From contig JAPZLL010000049.1 in assembly GCA_036250225.1 (NCBI GenBank), positions 124,001 through 188,000 on the forward strand: DNA of 64,000 nucleotides. Reading direction: 5' to 3'. Position numbers and translations under genes: made by a program. Position 1 is the first letter of the stretch, and every line of letters begins with the position of its first letter. Below the pieces are notes generated by a model, which saw nothing but the letters and a program-made list of their open reading frames with translations, searched no databases and was not told the origin of the DNA. Shown one piece after another: positions 45,542 through 56,280 of the stretch. The DNA comes from Cercophora sp. LCS_1. Lineage: Eukaryota; Ascomycota; Sordariomycetes; Sordariales; Lasiosphaeriaceae.

Positions 45542-45633
45542 GGTCTGGTGGTCTAGTGGTATGATTCTCGCTTAGGGTTCACCCTACAGCAGTTGTTTGC
45601 GAGAGGTCCCGGGTTCAATCCCCGGCCAGACCC
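45542..45633 (+). tRNA. tRNA-Pro (anticodon AGG) with a 20-nt intron
   Basis: Acceptor GGTCTGG pairs with CCAGACC, discriminator C. D arm contains GTCTAGTGGTATGAT. Anticodon stem TCTCGC/GCGAGA with loop TTAGGG..T gives AGG. The 20-nt intron follows position 37 and contains CCCTA, which can pair with the anticodon region as usual for eukaryotic tRNA introns. T arm CCGGG-TTCAATC-CCCGG. Confidence 0.93.
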
Positions 45634-45985
45634 CTATCTTCTGAAGTTATTCAGATGATTTCTTTTTTTGCCCATTTTTGGGGGGTAGGGGGGGTTTCAT
45701 CTTGGGAGGATTGTGGGATGCGTGAGGTTTTGTGGTTGGGATGTTGGCGGGGTCTGGTCACGACATTGCTTGAGGGTGGGAAGAGGGGACTTGGTGTATG
45801 TGTGAAAGGTTTTATTTCGGTATTTTATTGCAGATACTGTTTTTTCCCTTGTCTTCCCTTGTGTGAAATAACTTTTTCTCCGCGTCAGTCATTTCCTTGC
45901 AACTGATGGGTGTGGTGCCATGAGACTGGTCTTGGCGAGGCGACCAGATGGTGATGAGCCGGAATAGGGGTCGGGTAGACATGAA

Positions 45986-46056
45986 GCGTCAGTGGTTTAG
46001 TGGTAAAATCCATCGTTGCCATCGATGGGCCCCGCGTTCGATTCGCGGCTGACGCA
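45986..46056 (+). tRNA. tRNA-Gly (anticodon GCC)
   Basis: 71 nt. Acceptor GCGTCAG pairs with CTGACGC, discriminator A. D arm with GTTTAGTGGTAAAAT. Anticodon arm CCATCG-TTGCCAT-CGATGG. T arm with the loop TTCGATT. No intron. Confidence 0.95.
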
Positions 46057-46267
46057 TCTAGGATCTCTTTGAGGGATTGCATTCATCTTTTTTTGCATGT
46101 TGATGTTTGGTGGATGTTGTGGATCTCGGTTGTTGTCGGTTCAGGGGTTCAGGGGTCGGGGCGCATGGAATTTGGGGTTTTGAACTTCTGATGCTGGTTT
46201 TAGGCAGGGCTGCAAAGAGAGCAAATTGGAGTCGGATGTATAGCAACATCGTGTATTGCATCGGTGT

Positions 46268-47258
46268 CTATATGCTTATGGCTGCCCTACTGTAGACACA
46301 CCCTCCCTCCGGGCAAGGTCGGTTCAACTTCCACTCCTCAACCGGCACTGATGAAATGTGAGGCTCCCCGACAAGCATATAGCTCTTGCATAGCAAATCG
46401 TTGCACCACTTTATCCTTTTCTCTTTAAAGTATGGCTTAGCGTATGAGTCTGGGTGTACCAGAGCGTACCAATCTGGACCCGGATTCACTTTTCGACGCG
46501 TTTTGCTGACGGGCTCGGGAATCGTGGGGCCAGAGACAATCATAGTCCTGGTGATTGTAGTCCTGATCATCATGGAATTGTCTGAACCCGGCATGGAACT
46601 AGCGCCTGAAACTCCAGAGTTAAATGTAGTCGTAGCTGTTGACCCAAGAATACCTGTTGGTTGGCAAGGGCGATGCAATCCTGGCACGAAATCTCCATGC
46701 TCTGCACATTTGCGGATATTTTTGTCGACCGCAAGTCCAAGCTCAAACCCAATTGCGCATGATGATGCCCTTGATATGGGACAGAGAATAGTATCATCAC
46801 TATCCGCACCACGATGGCGACGAGTGATTGCTTGTCGCAACCTTTCATCTGCTGTCGCGCCGTCAACCCACATTTCAGCCAACGAAAAACGCGTGCCGAG
46901 GAATATTTTCAGGGGACCCCGTTCGGGAATCACAACTATTTTGGGGGTAATTCCGGCATGAGAAGACCGTTGACATTCGATGCTGGGCCATTCTTCATTC
47001 TTGAGATGAAGGTCGAGAGAGAAGAGTGGCTCGATGTCGCCCCACTTGACCGTTTTATGCTCGCATAGATGGAAGTATCCCCTTCGGCCGATACATACTC
47101 GGGTCCGGGGGTCATTGCACGTCGTATCGTTGTAGTAGTCTGCTAGGTGATCCTAGCCGCATCCTGAACAATGTAGGTGTGCCTGAACAGAACCCCATTT
47201 CAAACCCGCCCTCAAATACCAGCCTACAACCACCCCGAGCCGTCACAAGCTTCCACAT
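46268..47258 (-). CDS. Cys/His-containing protein of unknown function, paralog A
   Basis: A long frame is open on the minus strand from 47152 to the stop at 46268-46270 but has no early ATG. Joining it through CTAG (47153) to a donor GTATTT after a short ATG exon (ATG at 47258-47256) gives a plausible start. Visible motifs: NDTTCNDPRTRVCIGRRG, YFHLCEHKTVKWGDIEPLF, ECQRSSHAG, RRHRG followed by LCPIS, an Ile/Thr-rich linker, then VHPDSY and KWCNDLLCKSYMLVGEPH. The Cys/His spacing suggests a metal- or disulfide-stabilised fold. The C-terminal half is clearly related to the frame at 48563-49036 on the other strand. Function not recognised. Start and intron uncertain. Confidence 0.45.
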
Positions 47259-48124
47259 AGAATGGTACTGTCGTCCGAGGTTTATCTAAAGCGAGATTTC
47301 TCGTTCCCCTTCATCTCTAGTATAGGGACTTCGGCTCCTGGAGCTTCGGAACGCCCGAGCTCTTGTTCGTGTAATCCAGGTTTCTCGGGCTCTGGTTCAT
47401 CAGCCTCTAGTTCTACATGGCCGGACTCTGGTTCATGTAACTCTGGCTCATCTAGTCCAGGCGAGTCCGGGTCTGACCCATGGGCCTCCGAATGGTCAGA
47501 TGGTGGTTCTTCTTCTTCGGGGTCGTAGGGCTCTGGCTCGTGTGGTTCAGGCTGGTCAAAGGAGTCAATTTATTCTTGGGGCCAACGTGTTTCCGCATCG
47601 GCATTGGCATCTTGACTTTTTCCATTTAATCAGGAAATGGGACAATCATATGCCCGAAAATACAGTTTGAGCGCGAGGGGGTTTCGAGGCCTTTGAGAGG
47701 CTGTGGGCTCTGCGGCCAAATGCCGGTAGTGTTGCCCATTTCCTTTCCCAAAAGAACATAGGAGGAACAAACACAGGGGGAACGAGACCGACGCAATCGC
47801 TCAGAATCGTTGATCGAGCTCCACTATTCACCCCAGGTCAGGCATGGCAGGAGTGGTTGAGAATGGCTCCTTCCCAACCGATTGGTTGGCTTTGGGGTAA
47901 GATTGAGAGAGGCGGAAGGAACGAACCCTATGTTTGCCGTGTTTAATGTTTGGACTGATGCACATGGATGCCGCTAAATCTTTTTGATGTCTCTTTATGT
48001 CAAAAATTGGCAAACCTTTTTTTGGCTGGACCTAAGCAGTTCGCTGTTCTGGGGAGCATACATAAATGGAATATCCGCGACTCATACGTGGTCTTGGGTT
48101 TGAGTTCTGACGACACCCTGTCGC
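47259..48124. other. Spacer between the inverted paralogs
   Basis: Contains a low-complexity stretch at about 47330-47560. On the minus strand it would encode a Pro/Glu-rich acidic frame without an ATG, on the plus strand a Ser/Gly-rich one. It could be an unrecognised 5' exon of paralog A or decayed DNA. Confidence 0.4.
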
Positions 48125-49036
48125 GTGATGGACAAGATTCCAGCAACAAGAACAGCATTTTCTTTCGGCCGCAACTCCATACCCACCACAATGATGAACT
48201 CAGCGCTTTGGCGTTCTACCAAACCTATAAGTTTCATCGCACCATACCGCGCGAGATCTCGAGAATCATTTTCACACAGCCTCACGTCTCCACACCTCAT
48301 CACCCATCGACAAGATGAAGATTACGCAGCATCGGATGAAACGCCTTCGCCACTGGCTTGGGACAAGAGCCCAACAAGTTCTGCCACCATCACTTGCTCT
48401 AACTCGAGCCATATTGCGGGCAAAGGACATATCCCGTCCGTGGATATCCGAGCCAGCCAAGATGGAAGGTCGCGGAAAATCAGAATCGTGTGGGCTACCA
48501 AGTTCTCGCCACACGGCCTCAACGAGACTTCAGGAAACCCCAGATAAAAACTGGTTGCTGCTGTGGCCCGTCGTCACCGCGGGGATGGGAGTCAATACGA
48601 GGTTCTCTGTCCCATCTCAAGAGGAGCGGGTGTTGGCTGCAAAACAGAACTAGCCCCAGGCGACCAGTGCCAATGTTCGGAATACGGCAACGAGCTCGAC
48701 ACTACAGGATCCAAGGCTAAGGACGCTCTTTGCAACCAGGTGTATCGAGCATTCCATCCGGCTTTCACTGCTTTTTGTGGTGGGCTCAGCGGTAGCGGCG
48801 GGCTGAGGGCGACGATATTCCGATACGAGCACTTTGACATTCCCTATTGGCTCCAGAGATCTCGCGACGGCGGAATAAACCCCGACCCGAGGTTTTATGA
48901 CATTATCCATCCGGATTCCTATAACGACGGACCCGAGAGGTGGTGTAACGACCTGACCTGCAAGAGCTACAAGCTTGCTGGTGCGCCGCATACGCTATCG
49001 AGGAGTATTCGGCGGTGTATTAGGCGTAAGTGCTAG
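48125..49036 (+). pseudogene. Paralog B of the Cys/His protein, interrupted by a stop codon
   Basis: One reading frame runs from 48125 to 49036 and is broken only by a TAA at 48545-48547. On both sides it matches paralog A in the same order: TCSNSSHIAG (A: ECQRSSHAG), KIRIVWATKFS (A: KIFLGTRFS), then after the stop VARRHRG and LCPISRG, IHPDSY and RWCNDLTCKSYKLAGAPH. No GT..AG intron that removes the TAA and keeps the frame was found, so a nonsense-broken copy is the simplest reading. Translation from an internal start after the stop, or a sequencing error, are alternatives. It lies inverted relative to paralog A. Confidence 0.5.
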
Positions 49037-49487
49037 CAGCGATGTTGTTAGGTGTTTCGCTGGAACCACATGTATATACTGGAACGAGGTGTGTATTGTG
49101 CAATACATCGAAAGAGAGGTGAAGGGGCAAGATCAACACCGGGGTGAGATGAAGAATACATATATGTGCAGAACTACTTTATCTCAACCAAAATTAAGGC
49201 CATTATAAGCTCTCGCATCAAATAATTCAAGAATTGGATGAAACTACCCCCTTGAGCAATGTTGTTATCCCTTTTCATCCCAAGCCTCACACAGTACCCT
49301 AACCCTATATCTGGGTCAATCAAAAATCTTGGCACACGTGCTTTCGCGACGCCCGCCCCAAGGCAACGGCGATCCCGCGTTCCATCCCATTAGCCACATG
49401 CAGCACCTCGAGTCGCCTCCCTTTTGTTCAAATCCGCCGTAGGCGAGCTGGACTCTTCCCACAGCCATTTCTTATCATGCCAAAAAA
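49037..49487. other. Intergenic region upstream of RAD4
   Basis: Contains a double telobox-like CCCTAACCCT at 49297-49306, about 180 bp before the Rad4 start. No gene recognised. Confidence 0.5.
49297..49306 (-). promoter_or_regulatory. Telobox-like motif upstream of RAD4
   Basis: CCCTAACCCT, reading AGGGTTAGGG on the minus strand, at a promoter-like distance from the Rad4 ATG. Confidence 0.35.
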
Positions 49488-52059
49488 ATGGCCGGTCGGA
49501 AACGAAACGCATCAGCAGCAGCAGTAGCGGGAACAAGTCCCCGCGCGACACGGTCATCCCGGGCGCGGGGCACCGCATCAACGTCTCAAAATCCAGTAGT
49601 CCCCAATGTGGTTCGGCAATTACTCAGGGAGACAAGGTCCGAAAATGCTCCTGAAATCGCAGAACGTCCCGCCAAAAGACTGAAACGGCCAGGGGAGAAA
49701 CCAACCCCCAAGCCCGCCAAAGCGGAGGACGCCGGGAATGACGTCAATGAGGATGAAAATGAGGATGGGGAAGAGTTTGAAGACGTGGTGATCCCTGAAG
49801 CGACGGTGCAGACTATTTACCGAGATGAATCTGATGAGGACGACGAAGATGAAGGGGAAGGAGAAGAGTTTGAGGATGTTACGATTGGTGGCGAGTTATC
49901 GCTTAATCTGACGGCGCAGAAAAACGCCCTGGCTGCTGTGGCTGCGAAAAGGATTGTCGAAAGGAGAAAGAGGGCTGTTGGCAAGGAGGAGAGGGAAAGG
50001 CGGGTAGATGCGCACAAGGTGCATCTGCTTTGTCTTTTGGCGCATGTGGAGCAGCGGAACCGGTGGTGTAACGATGCGGCTGTTCAGGAGGAACTGAGAG
50101 GACTGTTGACGGATAAGATGCTGCGGTTTTTGAATCCACGATCGACGCTGATCCAGTTTGGGCAGACGGAGTCGTTGAAGAATGGGCTGAGGGAGACGGC
50201 GGATATGTGGAAGGTTAGGTACAAGATTGTTGAGAGGGGTCTGAGGAGGGCGCTTTGGGTCGAGGATGAGGAGCAACTCAAGGATGTGGGTTTCCTCTGG
50301 TTTTTTTTTTTTTTTTTTGGATGTGGTTGTTGGAGTTGGCTGACCTGCGTAGTACAAACTTCCTGAGGATGCTGAAAGTACGCATGATAAGTCGGACTTT
50401 CTTTCGGCTGCCAAAAGTCTCCGTGGCTCTCGCGATGTTGGAGCCCAGCTTTATTGCGGTCTTCTGCGAGCGGCTGGTGTCCGAGCCCGTCTTGTTTGTT
50501 CCCTCCAACCGCTGTCATGTGTCCCAAGCGCGCCGACGATACCGAAATCCAAGCCTGCCAAAGGACCGCAACCTTCCAAGGCTGAAATCTACGCCGCGGC
50601 CATGGCCAAATACGAAACTACGCCGTCTCCCTCAAGCTCCAGCCCCCGCCGCCGTCTCGGCCATCCGAACGCCGCAGCTTACAATGTCCCCTCCCACCTC
50701 CCACCGCCAACAAAGCCCGCGCCGACAGCTCCTAAAATTATCCGCGGCGAATCTGCCTACCCGGTATACTGGGTCGAAGTCCTCGACAAAGCCCACCAAA
50801 AATGGCACCCCGTCGACGCCCTCGTCACCTCAACCCAGTTCAAACCAAAATCTCTAGAACCGCCCGCGTCGGATACGCTCAACTGCCTCTCATACGCCAT
50901 CGCCTTTGACGCCGATGGGTCCGCCAGAGACGTCACACGGCGGTACGCCAAAGCATACAACGCCAAAACGAAACGGATGCGCGTAGACGGGACAAACATT
51001 GCAGCCAACAAGGGCGAAGTCAACCAAGGCGAGAAGTGGTGGCGTCGGGCCATGCGTCGATACCGACGACTCGGAGGCGCGACAGATCTAGATCAGATCG
51101 AGATCAGCGAGTTGACGACTGAAGAGGCACGCGAACCGATGCCCAAGAATGTGGCGGATTTCAAGGACCATCCCGTGTATGCGCTTGAGCGACATATGCG
51201 GAGATTTGAGGTTCTCGTCCCAGGGGCGCAGCCGAGCGGGACGATTGGGGCGGGGAGTAAAGGGCCGCTGGAGAAGATTTGGAGGAGGAGGGATGTGAGG
51301 GTCGCTAGGAGCAAGGAGAGGTGGTGGAGGCTGGGGAGGGTGATTAAGGATGGTGAGGTGGCGGTCAAGATACTACCCAAGAGAAAAGTGAGGGAGGATG
51401 AAGATGAGGATGACGACCCGGATCGCGTGGGCTTGTTTGGGGACGAGACGGGCACACCGATTTATATGCCCGAGCAAACGGACTTGTATAAACCACCGCC
51501 CGTGGTGGGAGGAAAGGTGCCCAGGAATCGGTTTGGCAATATCGACGTTTACGTGCCGAGTATGGTGCCCGAGGGCGGTGCGCATGTTGTGCATGAGTGG
51601 GCGGCTAGAGCAGCAGTCATTCTGGGAGTCGACTACGCACCAGCACTGACGGGGTTTGAGTTCAAGGGGAGAAAGGGGACGGCGGTGTTGCACGGGGCGG
51701 TTGTTCCGAAAGAGTGCGAGGAGGGGGTTTGGGCTGCGATCAGGGGACTGGAAGATTTGGAGAGGGAGTACGAGGAGGAGATGAAGAGAAGGAAGATTTT
51801 GAGGTTGTGGAGCAGGTTCTTGAAGGGGCTGAGGATCCGGGAGAGAGTTTGGGCTGGTGTTGAAGAAGGCGAGGACGAAGAGGACCAGCAAGGTGAAAAG
51901 GAGGACAAAGGGAAGGGGGTGGCCGAGGACGAAGAGATGGATGCCGCAAGTGACGTGTCGGAGGAGTATTTCTTACAGGAGGATGAAGAGGGCGGCGGTT
52001 TCTTTGTGGGGGGCGACGACGACGATGATGATGTAGGGGGCGGATTCATTATTGAGTAG
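49488..52059 (+). CDS. RAD4: DNA damage recognition protein Rad4/XPC
   Basis: Exons 49488-50285 and 50353-52059 join in phase (GAT|TAC) to 834 aa. The intron carries a run of about 18 T before its CTGAC branch site and TAG. The N-terminus is basic then strongly acidic. The transglutaminase-like fold is seen in HVEQRNRWCNDAAVQ and SRDVGAQLYCGLLRAAGVRARLV, without the full catalytic triad, as usual in Rad4. The beta-hairpin domains follow: HPVYALERHMRRFEVLVPGAQP (BHD1), the KERWWRLGRVIKDGE region (BHD2) and GNIDVYVPSMVPEGGAHV (BHD3). Rad4/XPC binds helix-distorting lesions with Rad23 and starts nucleotide excision repair. The tail is acidic. Confidence 0.94.
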
Positions 52060-52132
52060 AAGATGATTGGATCTCCAAGGGACTTAAAAAGAGAGTGATT
52101 GATTCTGTCAGGAATCAAAAATGAAAATATCA

Positions 52133-52204
52133 CGATCCACCCAGGGGTCGAACCTGGAACCTCCTGATTCGTAGTCAGACGCTCTGCCATTGAGCCAGCG
52201 GACC
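52133..52204 (-). tRNA. tRNA-Arg (anticodon ACG)
   Basis: 72 nt. Acceptor GGTCCGC pairs with GTGGATC (two G-U pairs), discriminator G. D arm GGCTCAATGGCAGAGC. Anticodon arm TCTGA-CTACGAA-TCAGG. T arm CCAGG-TTCGACC-CCTGG. It lies 73 bp past the Rad4 stop, on the opposite strand. Confidence 0.95.
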
Positions 52205-52459
52205 TTGATGTTTGCTCAGGCAGAAAGTCCTCCTATGTTGTCTACCCGCTGCAACCCATCCGCCCCACCCACACAATTCCAGTCACCAGTCGGGTCCATC
52301 CAACCACACAGCCCTTCCCCAGTCCAACAACACCGGGCAAACACCAAACAATTACAACCTCAGTGGGGTCCAACCATCTCTCCTCTCTATTCCATTCAAC
52401 AACACCAAACACCAACAGAGACAGCAAACAAACCCAAAGCAAACATCACCAACCCAAAA

Positions 52460-53191
52460 ATGCCCCCGCCCTCAGCTTCAACCCCCCAAAACTGGCCCCC
52501 CTCCCTCCCCTACCTTGTCCAACCCCTCTACTCCCCGCTCCTAGCCCCCTCCCATTTCCTATCCCTCCGCACTCCAGAACCAGACCTCCCCGTTATTCCC
52601 AAATCCCACAAACCAGGCCCCTCACCCAACGTCCTCATCCTCCCCATAACAGACCCAAACCACCCAGCCAATAGCCAACACGGCTTATTTGCTGCCCGGG
52701 GTTTGGCGCCAGGGGAGTTGATTGTACCGTATATAGGGGAGATTCATCCCGGTGACGTGGACGCGCTTGGGGAAGAGGGGAGGAGACATGAAGAGAGTGA
52801 TTACGATTTGTGGGTGGATCGGGAAGGGGATTTGGCGGTGGATGCGGCCGAGGCGGGGAATGAAGGAAGGTTTGTGAATGATTATCGTGGGGTACCTTTA
52901 CCTCTTGTTGCATTGGGAGGTGGTGGGAGGGGTGGTGGGAAGCGCGATGGGCGGAGTAAAGGGGACTGGAAGAATGGTGGTGGGACGAGAAAAAAGCCAA
53001 ATGCCGAGTTTAGGAGTGTTTGGGATGAGAGAAGGGGCGAAAAGGGGATGGGGGTGTTTGTCTTGAGGGCTGGGAAACGGGCTACAGGTAGAGAAAGGGA
53101 GGTGGGTATTCGCAAAGGGGAGGAGATTTTGGTGAGTTATGGGAAGGGGTTTTGGGGTGGGCGGAGGGATGAAGAGGAGGTGGAGGGTTGA
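52460..53191 (+). CDS. Small SET-domain protein (putative lysine methyltransferase)
   Basis: 243 aa from the ATG at 52460. The frame opens further upstream (52190), but that part is low-complexity and overlaps the tRNA-Arg gene, so the later start is preferred. SET elements in order: HGLFAARGLAPGELIVPYIGEIH (SET-N), ESDYDLWVD, GNEGRFVNDYRGV (the N-[HD]-x region), PNAEFRSVWDERRGEKGMGVFVL, and GEEILVSYGKGFW (the closing Tyr motif). A Gly/Arg/Lys-rich insert of about 30 residues separates the ND motif from PNAEF. There is no pre-SET Cys cluster. The substrate is unknown. No introns. Confidence 0.75.
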   Translation: MPPPSASTPQNWPPSLPYLVQPLYSPLLAPSHFLSLRTPEPDLPVIPKSHKPGPSPNVLILPITDPNHPANSQHGLFAARGLAPGELIVPYIGEIHPGDVDALGEEGRRHEESDYDLWVDREGDLAVDAAEAGNEGRFVNDYRGVPLPLVALGGGGRGGGKRDGRSKGDWKNGGGTRKKPNAEFRSVWDERRGEKGMGVFVLRAGKRATGREREVGIRKGEEILVSYGKGFWGGRRDEEEVEG

Positions 53192-54253
53192 TTGATTGGA
53201 GACGTGGATATGCAGGGTACTCGAGGTGAATCTCGAGGCACAGGTCCCGAGTGGGAAATTGGGCTGATCAGTATTGGGTTGGGAGGTCAGACTGTCAATA
53301 CGGGGCACAGTTGCGAACTAACATTACTGCCCGGTTTGTTCGAGAATCCGACCTCGATGGAAGCGAACAACCCATCTGTCAATGTTTCGACGTCAACCGT
53401 CTCGTTTGCCGTCTAGTTGGTTATTTCGCAACAGCAGACAAAGGGCGACCAGCCGCCGTCACAATAACGACCCCGCGAGACTGCAACTCGGTACTCTGCG
53501 CCTGGTGCAACCCTCTTCAGCGGCGCTGAGGCACAGTGCAGCCGGGGAGGCGCCGGCTTGGACCGGAAACAACAACCTCGCGCCTCGGACTCGGGGCAAA
53601 CCCCGGTGCTGGCGCGGCACAGGGCTGACGGCAATCACAAGACTGGCAAACAGTGGTGGGACAGAACAAACATTGAGTTTTAACGTGGGATCGTGTTGGC
53701 ACATTATTGGATTCCCACCACAACTCTGCAACGCTCCTTCTCTCGCAGTTGCCATTGGAAAGCAAAAACGGGTCGACCGTCTACCCCTCTTCGCCTGGCG
53801 CACCTCCTGATAACGCGGCAGCCTCGACGGCGCTGATTCGCTTCCATGCCACCGGTACCGCCAGCGTAAAACCAGCCAACCAAGACGGCACCAGCAAGTC
53901 ACGAAAGTGACATTGACATCCTGGACGACCCTCGCCAATGGTGCGGAGAGAAATGAATCCTTTCCGAAGGAATACGGGACTCTCTCCTCACTGTACGGCC
54001 CCCCACGGCACGCACTTTTGCGCCATGCGGCGGCCGCCAGACTGATGAACAACTGGCAGTCGCAACCCATTCAGAATCTGCAGCCCCCATTTGGTCTCTG
54101 TCCGCCATCGGATGCAGGGCCCATCCCTACCTACGGAAGGTTTAAAGCACAATGCGTCTCGTTCTCGAGTTCACGGGTTCTCCCGGTCGTCACAGTCACA
54201 CTAACGCCAGCACACAACAAGCCTCCCGTCCAGACAGCCCTACATTACCCGTG
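53192..54253. other. Intergenic region, no gene seen
   Basis: Overlapping short frames on both strands lack recognisable domains. The right end should hold the promoter of the F-box-like gene. Confidence 0.45.
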
Positions 54254-56089
54254 ATGGCATCCTCATCACCAGCTATTTTACGCATGCCGGATTACATGTG
54301 GTATATCTTCCCACCTCTCCCGCCCACCTGCACCTTCCATCTCCCAACACCAAAATATAACTAATACCTGACTGAATGCCAGCTACCTTTGCCGCCGCGA
54401 AATAGACCCCCTCCCCACCCCCTCCCGCATCATCACCTTTTCTCCCCTCCTCACCACCGTCCAAATCTCGCCTCCATGCCATCGTCTACCGCCAAGGTCA
54501 ACCAATCCTCCAACCGTGACCTTTTCCATTCCTCTTTCGCCAGGGTCCGGTCCCGACTCAATCACCCTCTCAGCGCCAGTCTACGCCAACAAGACATGGA
54601 CGTTTCGCGTCCACGCATCCTGCTGGGATATCGTTTCGTTTCGGTGCCGCGATGATCCGGCTTTGGTTGCCAATGTGGCGACGACGTGGTGTCATGCCCT
54701 GTCGGGACTCAACTGGAATTTTATGTCGTTTGAGAGTCGACAGGGGAGGTATGATTTACCACGGTTGTTGCTTGGGAAGGAGAGGGAGGGCGGGTGGAGG
54801 AGGGGATATCAGAAACGGGTTGGGGTTGAGAGGGCGGGTGGATGGGAGGGGTTTTGGAAGGAGTTGGAGGGTAATGATACTGTGAATGATTTCAAAGGGA
54901 GTGGAGTGGAGAACAGGGAGAGGAAGGATGTTTTTGGGGAGTGGCCCGAGAGTGCGATACTCCGTTTGGTGAGGTGGTTGGACACTAAAGATGTGTTGAG
55001 GCTTAGGGAGGCGAGTCGGGGTGTAGCGAGGGTGACGGGCGTGGGAGATTTGGATGAGGGGTTTTGGGAGAGTCGGTTTTGGACGGAGAGGGAAATGGGG
55101 TTCACGAGGCCGAGGGGGCAGCCCGAGGGGGAGGGTGATTGGAGGGGGTTGTACTTTCGGGTGAGGAGGGCACTGAAAAGATACGAGGAGAGTGGGGAGG
55201 GGGATGTGGGTGCGTGGCTGGCCAAGAGGCGGTATTGGTGGGACAGGTTGGTCAATGTGGTCGAGTTGCATGAAGTATGGGGCGGTGTGAGGTTGGCAGG
55301 CGAGGAGTTTGTCTGGATGGAAGTCAGGGGACTTGAGAATAGAAAGTGGGTGCTTAAAGAGAGGGGGTGTGTCTCGGCGAGACTGAGTCGAGACGACGGT
55401 GACGAGAGGGATTGTGAGACCGTGTGCCTACCGCTGCCCAAGCTGGAAGGAGCTGCATCGGCTATCGGCGTCACGGTGATTGAGATTGCTGGGCAGGTGT
55501 ACATTTCGGGAGTGAGAGTATCCAGCGGGCCAACGGCAAAGGGGGGTTGTTTGGGCTATGTGCGCGCCGAATCGGAGACGCTTGTGGATTTGCACCATGA
55601 CGAAAAGCTGTTTTCGTTTAGGGTCAGAGCGGATGATGATGCAGTCAGGGCAGTCAAGATTATTACGCAGAGTCCGGACGGGCGGTTGCGAGTGTCGCCG
55701 TGGATTGGCGATATGGCTGGGAGCAAGGTCAAGTCGCCGTCGTCGGCCGAGCCGGTGCAGGAGATGCCGCTGTCGGGCACTTTTGGGGCTGGATATGCCC
55801 TTGCTGCCAGCTTCGATGTGAGTTTTTTTGTCATTGATAACAGGTGTTGGTACTAACTGTCAAAGTCTTTTAGAATGATTGCATTGGGCCTCGGCGAGAT
55901 TATCTAGATGTTAATCCCCTCTCGAATTATATAGGAGAGACACTGAACAGGTCGGGGTCAGCATGCAGGCTCTTTGCATTGTGTCCGACTCGGCCACATT
56001 CACCAGGCCATACCATTGAAGGCACAATAAACGCCAAGGCGCAGCTCTCCCGCTTGTGGAATGCCCAAGGCACTGACACCTTTGTTTAG
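54254..56089 (+). CDS. F-box-like protein with an N-terminal CxxC motif
   Basis: Three exons (54254-54300, 54383-55817, 55874-56089) close to 565 aa. The short first exon is supported because GTATAT..CTGACT..CCAG splicing yields MPDYMCYLCRREIDPL, and no in-frame ATG exists near the start of the large exon. TWTFRVHASCWDI follows. Then comes an F-box-like block (WPESAILRLVRWLDTKDVLRLREASRGVARV, about residues 190-220) and a C-terminal region of unknown fold ending in a typical Gly-Pro-Arg-Arg-Asp-Tyr segment. The architecture resembles fungal F-box proteins with a C-terminal DUF. If so it would be a substrate receptor of SCF ubiquitin ligase; the target is unknown. Confidence 0.65.
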
Positions 56090-56280
56090 TTTCCGAAGGC
56101 AGACAGGAATGTTGACACGCAACAAAGAAGTGTCTCGTCCAAAGCGAACACTCCAGTCCCAAGTTCAGCTTTCCTTTGACCTCGAGCATATCAAAACTCC
56201 AACACCCGTTAGCCTTCCTCTCCATCATCATTTCTGGCCAACCTCACTTTTGGCCAAACTACTTCGTCAACAACGCCAAA

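Noticed and set aside
52190..52459. N-terminal extension of the SET protein
   Set aside because: Pro/Gln/Ser-rich low complexity that overlaps the tRNA-Arg gene; the ATG at 52460 is a better start.
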